Source: Streptomyces beihaiensis
GTDB taxonomy: Bacteria; Actinomycetota; Actinomycetes; Streptomycetales; Streptomycetaceae
Direction: 5' to 3'
NCBI RefSeq assembly: GCF_026274175.1
Contig: NZ_JAPHNL010000272.1
Location: 1 to 44,108, forward strand
DNA length: 44,108 nt
The translations under genes and the position numbers were made by a program. The notes beneath the pieces are model-generated. The model saw nothing but the letters and a program-made list of their open reading frames with translations, was not told the DNA's origin and searched no databases. Shown here in pieces: positions 24,312 through 32,024 of this stretch; the first letter of the stretch is position 1, and every line of letters begins with the position of its first letter.

Positions 24312-25239
24312 GGCCGTACCGCTCCTCCGACTTCCAGAAGTAGATGAAACCGCCGACGGCGACGACCACGGCCCAGCCGAGCGCGATCGCCCACACGTGG
24401 TGCGGGAGGTTCTCCTGACCGTAGCCGTCGATGAGGGCGAAGCGCATCAGGTCCATGTAGACGGCGGCCGGGTTCCACTGCAGGACGTTCATGACCCAGG
24501 CCGGCCAGTGCTTGTCCGCGAGCATCGTGGGGATGCTGAACATGACGCCCGACATGTACATCCACGTACGCATCACGAACGGCATGAGCTGCGCGAGGTC
24601 GGGGGTCTTCGCGCCCGCCCGCGCCATGATCATCGCGATGCCCGTGTTGAACAGGAACTGCAGGGCCAGGATCGGGACGATCAGCAGCCAGGCCGGGCCC
24701 GGGTAGCTGCCGAAGGCGACCGCGATGACGAACAGCACGATCATCGAGAACAGCAGCTGCTGGAGCTGCTGGAGCGCGAAGGAGACGGGCAGGGACGCGC
24801 GCGGGAAGTGCAGGGCGCGTACCAGTCCCAGGTTCCCGGAGATCGCGCGGACGCCCGCCATGACCGACGACTGCGTGAAGGTGAAGACGAAGACGCCCGT
24901 CACCAGGAACGGGATGAAGACGTTCCGTCCCATGCCGCGGTCGGTGCCGAGGAGCTTGCCGAAGATGAAGTAGTAGACCGCCGCGTTCAGCAGCGGAGTA
25001 GCCACCTGCCAGACCTGGCCCAGCTTCGCCTGGCTGTACTGGGCGGTCAGCTTGGCCTGCGAGAACGCCAGGATGAAGTGGCGCCGCCCCCACAGCTGGC
25101 GCACGTACTCGCTCAGGCCGGGTCGGGCGCCGCTGACGGACAGGCCGTACTTGGCGGCGAGCTCGGCCGGGGCGAGTCCGTCGTCGGGCGACGGGGCCGC
25201 GGTCACCGCGACACCGCCGTCGTGCATTGTCTCACTCAC
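24304..25239 (-). CDS. ABC-2 type exporter permease, Wzm/TagG-like
   Basis: About 311 residues with a cytoplasmic N-terminal segment (SEYVRQLWGRRHFILAFSQAKL, an amphipathic interface helix) and six hydrophobic segments, ending SEERYGRG. The KLTAQYSQAKLGQVWQVATP stretch and overall pattern are those of ABC-2 permeases that move polysaccharides or teichoic acids across the membrane. It pairs with the ATPase gene that overlaps its stop. GTG 25239 is preferred; the ribosome-binding region is weak, and ATG 25227 in the same frame is an alternative. A 92-base gap separates it from the glycosyltransferase gene, the only sizeable gap in the operon. Confidence 0.9.
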   Translation of the reverse strand: MSETMHDGGVAVTAAPSPDDGLAPAELAAKYGLSVSGARPGLSEYVRQLWGRRHFILAFSQAKLTAQYSQAKLGQVWQVATPLLNAAVYYFIFGKLLGTDRGMGRNVFIPFLVTGVFVFTFTQSSVMAGVRAISGNLGLVRALHFPRASLPVSFALQQLQQLLFSMIVLFVIAVAFGSYPGPAWLLIVPILALQFLFNTGIAMIMARAGAKTPDLAQLMPFVMRTWMYMSGVMFSIPTMLADKHWPAWVMNVLQWNPAAVYMDLMRFALIDGYGQENLPHHVWAIALGWAVVVAVGGFIYFWKSEERYGRG

Positions 25240-25331
25240 AAGGGATCTTTCGTCTTCGGAACGCAGCCCGGTCGGGCAGGTCCGGGAGCCGTCGGCCGGG
25301 TTCGGTGCGCCTGCTCCCGCGTTCGAGCTTG

Positions 25332-26228
25332 TCAGATGACCGGGGGTCGGCCCAGTCTGGTCAGCCGCCACACCGTGCGCCACTTCATGGGGCGCCGCGG
25401 ACCGCAGGGCGTCGTCCAGCCCTCCTTGAATCCGCCCAGCCAGGCCCTCAGGGCGGGCCCCGAGGGGCGGCGGGCGAGCGTCAGGAGCAGCCAGACGCCG
25501 AGGTACACCGGGATCAGCGGCACGGGCAGGTTGCGCCGGGCCAGCCAGACCCGGTTACGGGCCACCATCCGGTGGTAGACCGCGTGCCGCGACGGGGCGG
25601 TGGTCGGGTGGTGCAGCACCATGTCGGCGCGGTAGTCGATCAGCCAGCCCGCGTCGAGGGCCCGCCAGGCCAGGTCGGTCTCCTCGTGGGCGTAGAAGAA
25701 CTCGCCCGGCAGCGTGCCGGCCTCGGCGAAGACGCGGGTGCGCACCGCGTTGGCGCCGCCGAGGAACGTGGTGACCCGCGAGGAACGCATCGGGTCGGCG
25801 GCGCGCAGCCTCGGCACGTGCCGGCGCTGGGTCTCGCCGGTGTCCGGGTCCGCGATGCGGAAGCTGACGATGCCGAGCCTCGGGTCGGCGGCGAAGGCCG
25901 CGCGGCACAGCTCGGCCGTGTCGGTACGGGGCAGCCGGCCGTCGTCGTCGAGGAACATCAGGATGTCGACGTCGGCGCCGCACGGCCCGAACGCCTCGAT
26001 CCCGACGTTGCGCCCGCCCGGGATGCCGAGGTTCTCCGGCAGCTCGATGGTCCGCACACCGTCCGGGACGTCCGGCACCGGCGAGCCGTTGCCGACCACG
26101 ACCACCTCGACCCGGTCGCCGTCCTGCCCGGCGACCGAGTCGAGCAGGGCGCGCAGTTCGGCCGGGCGGTTGCCCATCGTGATGACGACCGCGCCGACCT
26201 TGAGCGGCCGGCGCTGTTCCGTACTCAC
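25332..26228 (-). CDS. Family 2 glycosyltransferase
   Basis: A 298-residue GT-A fold glycosyltransferase starting VGAVVITMGNRPAELRALL. VVVVGNGSP, the metal-binding FLDDDGRL, FLGGANAVR and HEETDLAWRALDAGW follow, all standard GT2 blocks. A hydrophobic segment near the C-terminus (IPVYLGVWLLLTLARR) suggests membrane contact. It should transfer a sugar to a lipid or polymer acceptor at the cytoplasmic face. The donor is unknown; the divergent galE-like gene would be consistent with UDP-galactose. GTG 26228 overlaps the stop of the preceding CDP-alcohol phosphotransferase (GTGA). The same frame stays open to 26783, but that extension is a shadow of the preceding gene. Confidence 0.9.
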   Translation of the reverse strand: MSTEQRRPLKVGAVVITMGNRPAELRALLDSVAGQDGDRVEVVVVGNGSPVPDVPDGVRTIELPENLGIPGGRNVGIEAFGPCGADVDILMFLDDDGRLPRTDTAELCRAAFAADPRLGIVSFRIADPDTGETQRRHVPRLRAADPMRSSRVTTFLGGANAVRTRVFAEAGTLPGEFFYAHEETDLAWRALDAGWLIDYRADMVLHHPTTAPSRHAVYHRMVARNRVWLARRNLPVPLIPVYLGVWLLLTLARRPSGPALRAWLGGFKEGWTTPCGPRRPMKWRTVWRLTRLGRPPVI

Positions 26229-27004
26229 TTGAGCCTGCTCGAAGCGAGGACGGACACGAGGTGCAGCAGCGTCTGGAGCAGCGCGATGCCCGCGAGGACG
26301 GCGACGCCGAGGCGGGAGAAGAACAGGTCGCCCCGGACGTGGTCCACGACGGCGAGGACGAGGATCAGCAGCGACGCCTCGACGCCCAGGACGAGCCGGT
26401 GGAACTTGAGCGCCGCGGCGGCCTTGCGGGCCAGCGCCATGCCGGACGAGCGGATCTCGGAGGCGGCCTCCTTGACAGGTTCCTTGCCGGCCTGGTGCCG
26501 GGCGACGCCGACCAGGTCGGTCTCGGCCTTGATCAGGATGGCGCCGAGCGCGGCCAGCGTGCCCAGGAAGGCCCACAGCCAGTCGATCCGGCCCGGCCCC
26601 CACAGGTCGGCGGCGCGCAGGCCGAAGCCGACGAGGACCGCCGCGTCGCACAGGTAGGCGGCGACCCGGTCCAGGTAGACGCCGGCGAGGGAGTACTGCT
26701 TCTTCCAGCGTGCGATCTCGCCGTCGACGCAGTCGAACAGCAGATACAGCTGGACCGCGACGACGCCGAGCACGGCGCCCCACACGCCCGGCACGAGCAA
26801 CGCGGGCGCGGCAAGGGCACCCGCGACGGTCATCACGTACGTCAGCTGGTTGGGCGTGACCTTCGTGTTCACCAGGTGGCGGTCTATGCGCAGCGAGATC
26901 TCGCGCATGTAGAGCCGTCCTGCCCAGTGCTCACCGCTGCGCCGGTCCTTCACACCCGCGGGGTGAACGACCGGGCGCAGTTCAGCTACCGATGGCTTTT
27001 GCAT
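26225..27004 (-). CDS. CDP-alcohol phosphotransferase-like protein lacking the fourth Asp
   Basis: A 259-residue integral membrane protein. The CDP-alcohol phosphotransferase motif is present as D91-CV-D94-G-EI-A98-R99, then G108 and D112, but the fourth, catalytic-base aspartate is replaced: residue 116 is Ala (LDRVAAYLCD), with D120 four residues further on. Its N-terminus (SVAELRPVVHP, then SGEHWAGRLYMREIS) is soluble and distinctive. Canonical members join a CDP-activated alcohol to an acceptor alcohol in the membrane. This may be a variant with a shifted base, or a catalytically weak partner of the intact homologue at 28783-30573. ATG 27004 overlaps the preceding dehydrogenase gene by 23 bases. 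Confidence 0.85.
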   Translation of the reverse strand: MQKPSVAELRPVVHPAGVKDRRSGEHWAGRLYMREISLRIDRHLVNTKVTPNQLTYVMTVAGALAAPALLVPGVWGAVLGVVAVQLYLLFDCVDGEIARWKKQYSLAGVYLDRVAAYLCDAAVLVGFGLRAADLWGPGRIDWLWAFLGTLAALGAILIKAETDLVGVARHQAGKEPVKEAASEIRSSGMALARKAAAALKFHRLVLGVEASLLILVLAVVDHVRGDLFFSRLGVAVLAGIALLQTLLHLVSVLASSRLK

Positions 27005-28046
27005 AGTCGGCGTAGGCGTCCCTGATCGCGTCGATGGACAGGTCGAGGTGTTCGAGGATGGTGTAGCGGCCGGGCCGGGTCTCGGGGGCGAACTCCACGA
27101 CGTGGACGAACTCGTCCACGCTGAAGCCGATCTCCTCCGGGAGGACCGGGAGTCCGTGGTGGCGCAGCACGTCGGCCATCTGGCCCGCCGTGTCCCGGTC
27201 GCCGCGCAGGAACGTGGCGAAGGCCCCGCCGAGGCCGCACTGCTCTCCGTGGAGGGCGCTGCGCCTGGGGTGCTTCAGGTCGAAGGCGTGGCTGATCTCG
27301 TGGCAGGCGCCGGAGGCCGGGCGGCTGTCGCCCGCGACCGACATCGAGATCCCGCAGAGCACGAGGGACTCGGCGAGGGTGGTGAGGAACGAGTCGTCGC
27401 CCACACCGCCCGGGTGGCGCAGCACGGCCTCGGCGGCCTGCCGGGCCATCGCGGCGGCCAGGCCGTCGACCTGCTCGCCGTTCTCCCGGTTGGACAGCTC
27501 CCAGTCGGCCACGGCGGAGATCTTGCAGATCACGTCGCCGATTCCGGCCCGTACGAAGCGGACCGGCGCCTCGCGGATGACGTCCAGATCGATGACGATC
27601 CCGATCGGGTTGGGCACGCCGTAGGAGCCGCGGCCCGCGTCGTTGTCGAGCGTGGCGACGGGCGAGCACAGGCCGTCGTTGGCGAGGTTGGTCGCCACGG
27701 CGACCAGGGGCAGCCCCACGCGGGCGGCGGCGTACTTCGCGCAGTCGATGACCTTGCCGCCGCCGAGCCCGATGAGGGCGTCGTAGTGACCGCCCTTCTT
27801 GACCGAGTCGGCGAGCTTGACGGCACCGTCGATGGTGCCGTCGGCGTCGTCGAACCAGTCCGCGTCGGGGAAGGCCGGGGCGAAGCGCTCGCGAAGTGTC
27901 CGGCCCGAGCCGCCGCTGACGGCGAAGGCCAGTCGGCCGGAGGGCGCGATGCGCTGGTCGGACAGGATCGTCCCCAGGTCGTCGAGCGCTCCCGGCCGGA
28001 TGTCGACGACGACCGGCGAGGGGATGAGCCTCGTCAGTACTGGCAC
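26982..28046 (-). CDS. Iron-containing alcohol dehydrogenase family; sn-glycerol-1-phosphate dehydrogenase-like
   Basis: A 354-residue dehydroquinate synthase-fold enzyme. GLGGGKVIDCAKYAA (about 93-107) binds NAD(P). Metal ligands are predicted as D124 (NLANDGLCSP), a histidine in GACHEISHAFD (H249 or H253) and H266 (ALHGEQCGLG). The DG-SP and LHGEQ-G blocks match the sn-glycerol-1-phosphate dehydrogenase group (archaeal EgsA, Bacillus AraM) better than glycerol dehydrogenases. The predicted reaction is reduction of dihydroxyacetone phosphate, or a longer ketose phosphate, to a polyol phosphate. GTG 28046 has GGGAG five bases upstream and overlaps the nucleotidyltransferase gene by 13 bases. 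The exact substrate is inferred. Confidence 0.87.
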   Translation of the reverse strand: MPVLTRLIPSPVVVDIRPGALDDLGTILSDQRIAPSGRLAFAVSGGSGRTLRERFAPAFPDADWFDDADGTIDGAVKLADSVKKGGHYDALIGLGGGKVIDCAKYAAARVGLPLVAVATNLANDGLCSPVATLDNDAGRGSYGVPNPIGIVIDLDVIREAPVRFVRAGIGDVICKISAVADWELSNRENGEQVDGLAAAMARQAAEAVLRHPGGVGDDSFLTTLAESLVLCGISMSVAGDSRPASGACHEISHAFDLKHPRRSALHGEQCGLGGAFATFLRGDRDTAGQMADVLRHHGLPVLPEEIGFSVDEFVHVVEFAPETRPGRYTILEHLDLSIDAIRDAYADYAKAIGS

Positions 28047-28786
28047 GCGATCTCCCGCCCCTTGGCCAGGTCCTCGTGGTTGTCGATCTCGACCCACTTG
28101 ACGTCGCCGATGGGCTCGACGTCGACCTTGAAACCGCGGTTGACCAGCTCCTGGTAGCCGTCCTCGTAGTACAGCTGCGGGTCGCGCTCGTAGGTGGCCT
28201 TGAGGGCGTCGGCCAGTTCGTCGGCGGCCTCGCCCTCGATGAGGGTGACGCCGATGTACTCGCCGGTGGCCTCGGCGGGGTCCATCAGCTTCGTGATCTT
28301 CTGGACGCCCTTCTCGGGATCCGCGACGACCTTCATCTCCTCCTCGCCCAGGGTCTTCACCGTGTCCAGGGCGAGGATGATCTTCTTGCCGTCGCCGCGG
28401 GCGGCGAGCAGCGTCTTCTCGACGGAGACGGGGTGGACGGTGTCGCCGTTGGCGAGGATGACGCTGTGCTTGATGGCGTCACGGCCGCACCACAGGGAGT
28501 AGGCGTTGTTCCACTTCTCCGCGACGTCGTTCTCGATGAGCGTCAGCTTCAGGCCGTACTTCGCCTCGAGCGCGGCCTTGCGCTCGTGGACGACCTCCTT
28601 GCGGTAGCCGACGATGATGCCGACCTCGCTCAGGCCGATCTCGGCGAAGTTCTTCAGGGTGAGGTCGAGGACGGAGAGCTCGTTCTCGGTCCCCTCGCCG
28701 ACGACGGGCACCAGCGCCTTGGGGAGCGTCTCGGTGTAGGGACGGAGCCGACTGCCGGCGCCGGCGGCCAGGACGAGGCCGATCAT
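28034..28786 (-). CDS. LicC-like sugar/polyol-phosphate nucleotidyltransferase (probably CTP-dependent)
   Basis: A 250-residue nucleotidyltransferase. It starts with LAAGAGSRLRP (6-16), then LPKALVPV with K23 as the substrate-binding lysine, a metal Asp in NGD (113-115), and closes with VKWVEIDNHEDL (about 229-240), the ending seen in phosphocholine and inositol-phosphate cytidylyltransferases. The predicted product is a CDP-alcohol for the membrane CDP-alcohol phosphotransferases on either side. Its ATG overlaps the upstream stop (ATGA). A glucose-1-phosphate-type donor role is the alternative; the C-terminal motif and neighbours favour CTP. Confidence 0.88.
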   Translation of the reverse strand: MIGLVLAAGAGSRLRPYTETLPKALVPVVGEGTENELSVLDLTLKNFAEIGLSEVGIIVGYRKEVVHERKAALEAKYGLKLTLIENDVAEKWNNAYSLWCGRDAIKHSVILANGDTVHPVSVEKTLLAARGDGKKIILALDTVKTLGEEEMKVVADPEKGVQKITKLMDPAEATGEYIGVTLIEGEAADELADALKATYERDPQLYYEDGYQELVNRGFKVDVEPIGDVKWVEIDNHEDLAKGREIACQY

Positions 28787-30573
28787 GCGGGTTCTCCTTC
28801 ATCGTGAACGGCGGGTGCTCCACGCTGGTGAGCGGAGACCCAGAAGCTGATGCTCTCGGCGAGCACCACAAGGGCCACGAGCACGGCGCAGACCGTGAGC
28901 GCGACCGTGAAGTCCGCGGGGGCACAGGCCGCGGCCAGCACGGTGACCAGTAGCGTCCTGCCCTCGTGCCCGCCGATCGCCCGCACCAGCCAGTGCGGGG
29001 GCGCCCCGGCGTCACCGCGGATGCGGTACACCGTGTCGTAGTGATGGTAGGCGACCGCGGCAACCAGCCCGAAAGCCGCGGGCAAGGCTCCGTTCACGTC
29101 CGCGCGGGCCGCGAGGAGCAGGATCGTCAGGTACTCGGCGGCCCGGAACAGCGGGGGCACGAGCCAGTCGAGGGCGCCCCTGAGGGGGCGGGCGACGGCG
29201 AGGCCCGATGTGAGGCAGTACCCGGCGGCGGCGACGGCCGGCCAGGGCCCGCCGAAGTGCGTGAGACCGCTCACGGTGACGACGGCCACCGCGCCGACGG
29301 CCGCGAGCACCGGGGCGAGACCGGCCTTGGCGAGCCGGCCCGCCCTGCCGACCGCCTCGGCGATCGGGCCGCAGTCCGCGAGGTCGGCCAGCGCCCGCGC
29401 GGCCCGGTCGGTCCTTTCCGCCTTGCGGGTCAGCGAGCGCAGCACCCGGCCCGCGGTGGTGTAGCAGGCGGCGAAGGCGCAGCCCACGAGCAGCGCGTAG
29501 AAGGTGATGCGGGGGGTGGTGAGTGCGGTGAGGACCGCGATGAGCGCCCAGCGTTCGCCGATGGGCAGCACGATCATGCGGCGCAGCCAGACGGTCCAGC
29601 CGACGCTGTCGAGCCGGTCCGAGAGCGCCGCCGTGGGGCTGGTGTTGGCGGTCGCGGCAGGATCCCCGGCGTTGGCCTCGTTGAAGGAGAAGTCGACCAC
29701 GTGCCGACAGGTCTGCAGGATCATCGCGCCGAGCGCCAGGGCCCATACGTCGTCTCCGCCACCGCTCGCGTGAGCGGCGCCGAGCGCGAGGCCGGCGTAG
29801 TAGGCGTACTCCTTGGCGCGGTCGAACGTGGCGTCGAGCCAGGCGCCGAGCGTCGAGTACTGCAGCGAGTAGCGGGCCAGCTGTCCGTCGGTGCAGTCCA
29901 GGACGAAGGAGGCGAGCAGCAGGACGCCCGCGGCGACGAAGCCCACGCGGGTGCCGGTGGCCGCGCCGGCCGCCGCGATCAGCGCGGTGAGCAGTGACGC
30001 GGTGGTGACCTGGTTCGGGGTCAGGCCGCGGCGGGCGCACCAGCGCGCGACGTAGCGGGAGTACGGGCTGATGAAGTGTGTGGTGAAGAAGCCGTCGCGG
30101 GCCTTGACCGCGGTGCGCAGGCGGAACGCCTCGTCGTCGACGGCGGCGACGGCCTGCCGGGCCTCGTTGCGCGACTGGGGGTCGCTCGCCACGACGGCGA
30201 CGAGTTCGCCGAGGTCGGGGCGGTGCACGGCGGTGCCCGACGCCTCCAGGCCGGCGGCGAGGGCGTCCGGGGTGATGCCGGACGCGTGGGCCGCGCGGCT
30301 GAGCGCCTGACGCGCCTCCGCCTTGGCGGTGACCGCACCGGGGACGGCGGCGACGGCGAAGCGGGGGTCGGTCAGGCCCAGACGCAGCGCGTGGACATGG
30401 CCCACGAAGCCGGCGTCGACGACGGCGACCCGCTCGTCGCCGGGGACGGCCGCGAGCGCCGCTTCGGCGTCCCGCGGCCCCGGGGCGAGCCGCACGTCGA
30501 AGCCCAGCTCCCGCAGGTCGCCCTCCAGGGACGATCCGGGAACCGGCTGACCGGTGACGATGGCGGTCGACAG
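28783..30573 (-). CDS. Two-part CDP-alcohol phosphotransferase with N-terminal and multi-spanning C-terminal extensions (DUF5941-type)
   Basis: About 596 residues if translated from CTG 30573, first gene of the operon. A soluble N-terminal part (about 1-165) precedes an intact CDP-alcohol phosphotransferase motif D226-CT-D229-G-QL-AR, then D247 and D251. Several further hydrophobic segments extend to the C-terminus (FWVSAHQRG). All four catalytic aspartates are present, unlike the homologue at 26225-27004. The CTG has GAGGAG nine bases upstream and an in-frame TGA four codons before it. The next standard start is GTG 30495, which has no good site and would drop 26 residues that I recall being conserved in homologues. 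Probable role: membrane synthesis of a phospho-polyol lipid. Confidence 0.85.
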   Translation of the reverse strand: MSTAIVTGQPVPGSSLEGDLRELGFDVRLAPGPRDAEAALAAVPGDERVAVVDAGFVGHVHALRLGLTDPRFAVAAVPGAVTAKAEARQALSRAAHASGITPDALAAGLEASGTAVHRPDLGELVAVVASDPQSRNEARQAVAAVDDEAFRLRTAVKARDGFFTTHFISPYSRYVARWCARRGLTPNQVTTASLLTALIAAAGAATGTRVGFVAAGVLLLASFVLDCTDGQLARYSLQYSTLGAWLDATFDRAKEYAYYAGLALGAAHASGGGDDVWALALGAMILQTCRHVVDFSFNEANAGDPAATANTSPTAALSDRLDSVGWTVWLRRMIVLPIGERWALIAVLTALTTPRITFYALLVGCAFAACYTTAGRVLRSLTRKAERTDRAARALADLADCGPIAEAVGRAGRLAKAGLAPVLAAVGAVAVVTVSGLTHFGGPWPAVAAAGYCLTSGLAVARPLRGALDWLVPPLFRAAEYLTILLLAARADVNGALPAAFGLVAAVAYHHYDTVYRIRGDAGAPPHWLVRAIGGHEGRTLLVTVLAAACAPADFTVALTVCAVLVALVVLAESISFWVSAHQRGAPAVHDEGEPA

Positions 30574-30675
30574 ACGAACTCACTCCTCGGGTGCCGACGC
30601 GTGGGCGCGCCGGGCTCATGCAGGGGAAATCGCCCGGAGCCGTGTGGCGGGACCGGCCGGGCGGCATGTCGGCAG

Positions 30676-30705
30676 AGGCTATCGGATGCCGGAGGGCGGA
30701 AGTTC
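30676..30705 (-). promoter_or_regulatory. Possible promoter of the polyol-phosphate/ABC operon
   Basis: On the minus strand TAGCCT (30681-30676) is preceded 18 bases away by GAACTT (30705-30700). The -10 is fair and the -35 poor. It would give a leader of about 95 bases before the CTG start. Confidence 0.3.
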
Positions 30706-30826
30706 ACCGCCCGTTAACGGCCCGATCGACCGCCGTCCGACGTGCTCTGTGCCGGTGCGGCCGCGGGGCTCATCATTGTCGATCAAGCCGCCGCGCCACA
30801 AACCCGGGGACCGCCGCGTTCCGCTT

Positions 30827-30832
30827 TAGGGT
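30827..30832 (+). promoter_or_regulatory. -10-like hexamer before galE-like gene (leaderless candidate)
   Basis: TAGGGT ends eight bases before ATG 30841. Only a weak GGTGG could serve as a ribosome-binding site and it overlaps this element. Transcription starting at the ATG is plausible. No good -35 box is seen. Confidence 0.35.
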
Positions 30833-30840
30833 GGTGCGTC

Positions 30841-31833
30841 ATGACGTGGCTGATCACCGGCGGAGCCGGATACATCGGGGCACATGTGACACGTGCCATG
30901 GCGGGCGCGGGGGAACGGGTCGTGGTCCTCGACAACGTGACGTCCGGGGTGCCGAAGCGCCTGCCGGACCGCATCCCACTGGTGCGCGGTTCGGCGCTGG
31001 ACGCCGACACGGTGGCCAGGGTCTGCGCGGAGCACCGGGTCACCGGGGTCGTGCATCTGGCCGCGCACAAGCAGGTCGCGGAGTCGGTCGAGCAGCCCGA
31101 GCGGTACTACCGCGACAACGTGGGCGGGCTCGCCACGCTGCTTCGGACGGTCGCGGAGGCGGGCGTGCGCCGTTTCGTCTTCTCGTCGTCGGCCGCGGTC
31201 TACGGCGATCCCGAGCTGCGGCCCGGTGAGCTGATCACCGAGGCGACACCGTGTGCTCCCGTGAACCCGTACGGCGAGACGAAGCTGGCGGGCGAGTGGC
31301 TGGTGCGCGCCGCCGGGCGGGCGCACGGGATGGCGACGGTGTGCCTGCGGTACTTCAACGTGGCGGGGGCCGCCGAGCCCGAGCTGGCGGACATCGGCGT
31401 CTTCAACGTGATCCCGATGGTCTTCGACCGGCTCGCGCGCGGGGAGGCTCCGCGGATCTTCGGCGACGACTATCCGACGCCGGACGGCACCTGCGTACGT
31501 GACTACATCCACGTCGCCGACCTGGCCGAGGCGCACCTCGCGGCCGCCCGCCGCCTGGCCGCCCCGGGCGCGGCCGGTGATCTGACGGTCAACATCGGCA
31601 CCGGCCGGGGCGTCTCGGTGCGCGAGCTCGTCGACCTGATCGCGGAAGTGACCGGGGACCCGACGCCCGCGCTGGTCGAGCCGCGCCGCCCCGGTGACGC
31701 GCCGAGTGCGGTCGGCTCGTCCGCCCTCGCCGAGAAGGAACTGGGCTGGACGGCGACCCGTCCGGTGCGCGAGATGGTCGCGTCGGCATGGCGGGGCTGG
31801 TGCCTGCGGCACCCTCGGGCCGCCGCCGGGTGA
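30841..31833 (+). CDS. galE: NAD-dependent sugar epimerase, GalE-like
   Basis: A 330-residue extended short-chain dehydrogenase. It has the NAD motif GGAGYIG (7-13), SSSAAVYGDP, catalytic Tyr144 and Lys148 (YGETK), LRYFNVAGA and the late DGTCVRDYIHVADLAEAH typical of UDP-glucose 4-epimerases. It should interconvert UDP-glucose and UDP-galactose in the cytoplasm. It is divergent from the exporter operon, so it may supply the donor for the GT2 enzyme at 25332-26228; that link is by position only. ATG 30841 matches the family start, and an open frame upstream to 30742 is not conserved-looking. A strong inverted repeat follows at 31850-31907. Confidence 0.88.
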   Translation: MTWLITGGAGYIGAHVTRAMAGAGERVVVLDNVTSGVPKRLPDRIPLVRGSALDADTVARVCAEHRVTGVVHLAAHKQVAESVEQPERYYRDNVGGLATLLRTVAEAGVRRFVFSSSAAVYGDPELRPGELITEATPCAPVNPYGETKLAGEWLVRAAGRAHGMATVCLRYFNVAGAAEPELADIGVFNVIPMVFDRLARGEAPRIFGDDYPTPDGTCVRDYIHVADLAEAHLAAARRLAAPGAAGDLTVNIGTGRGVSVRELVDLIAEVTGDPTPALVEPRRPGDAPSAVGSSALAEKELGWTATRPVREMVASAWRGWCLRHPRAAAG

Positions 31834-31849
31834 GCCGCGCAGCGATCGT

Positions 31850-31907
31850 GTCACCGTCCTGACCTGCATCGATATGCCTTTACGTTTCCGCAGGTCAGGA
31901 CAGTGAC
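31850..31907 (+). terminator. Long inverted repeat after galE-like gene
   Basis: Arms 31850-31867 and 31890-31907 pair over 18 bases with one mismatch (GTCAC then GTCCTGACCTGC), around a 22-base loop. It lies 17 bases after the galE-like stop. It probably acts as a terminator, although the large AT-richer loop is unusual and could hold another site. Confidence 0.6.
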
Positions 31908-32024
31908 AACCGTGTTCAATGCCAGGTTTGGCGGATACCCCCACCCCGTAGTTCACTGAGATCGCCGCCCCGACCACGGCGGCACGCGCCAACGGATGGC
32001 GAGCCGATACGGAGGGCGGTTTTC

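Noticed and set aside
31935-31951. ATACCCCCACCCCGTAG upstream of the CDF gene as a metal-responsive (CsoR-type) operator
   Set aside because: Only one half looks like the known box; the second half lacks the expected GGGGTAT symmetry.
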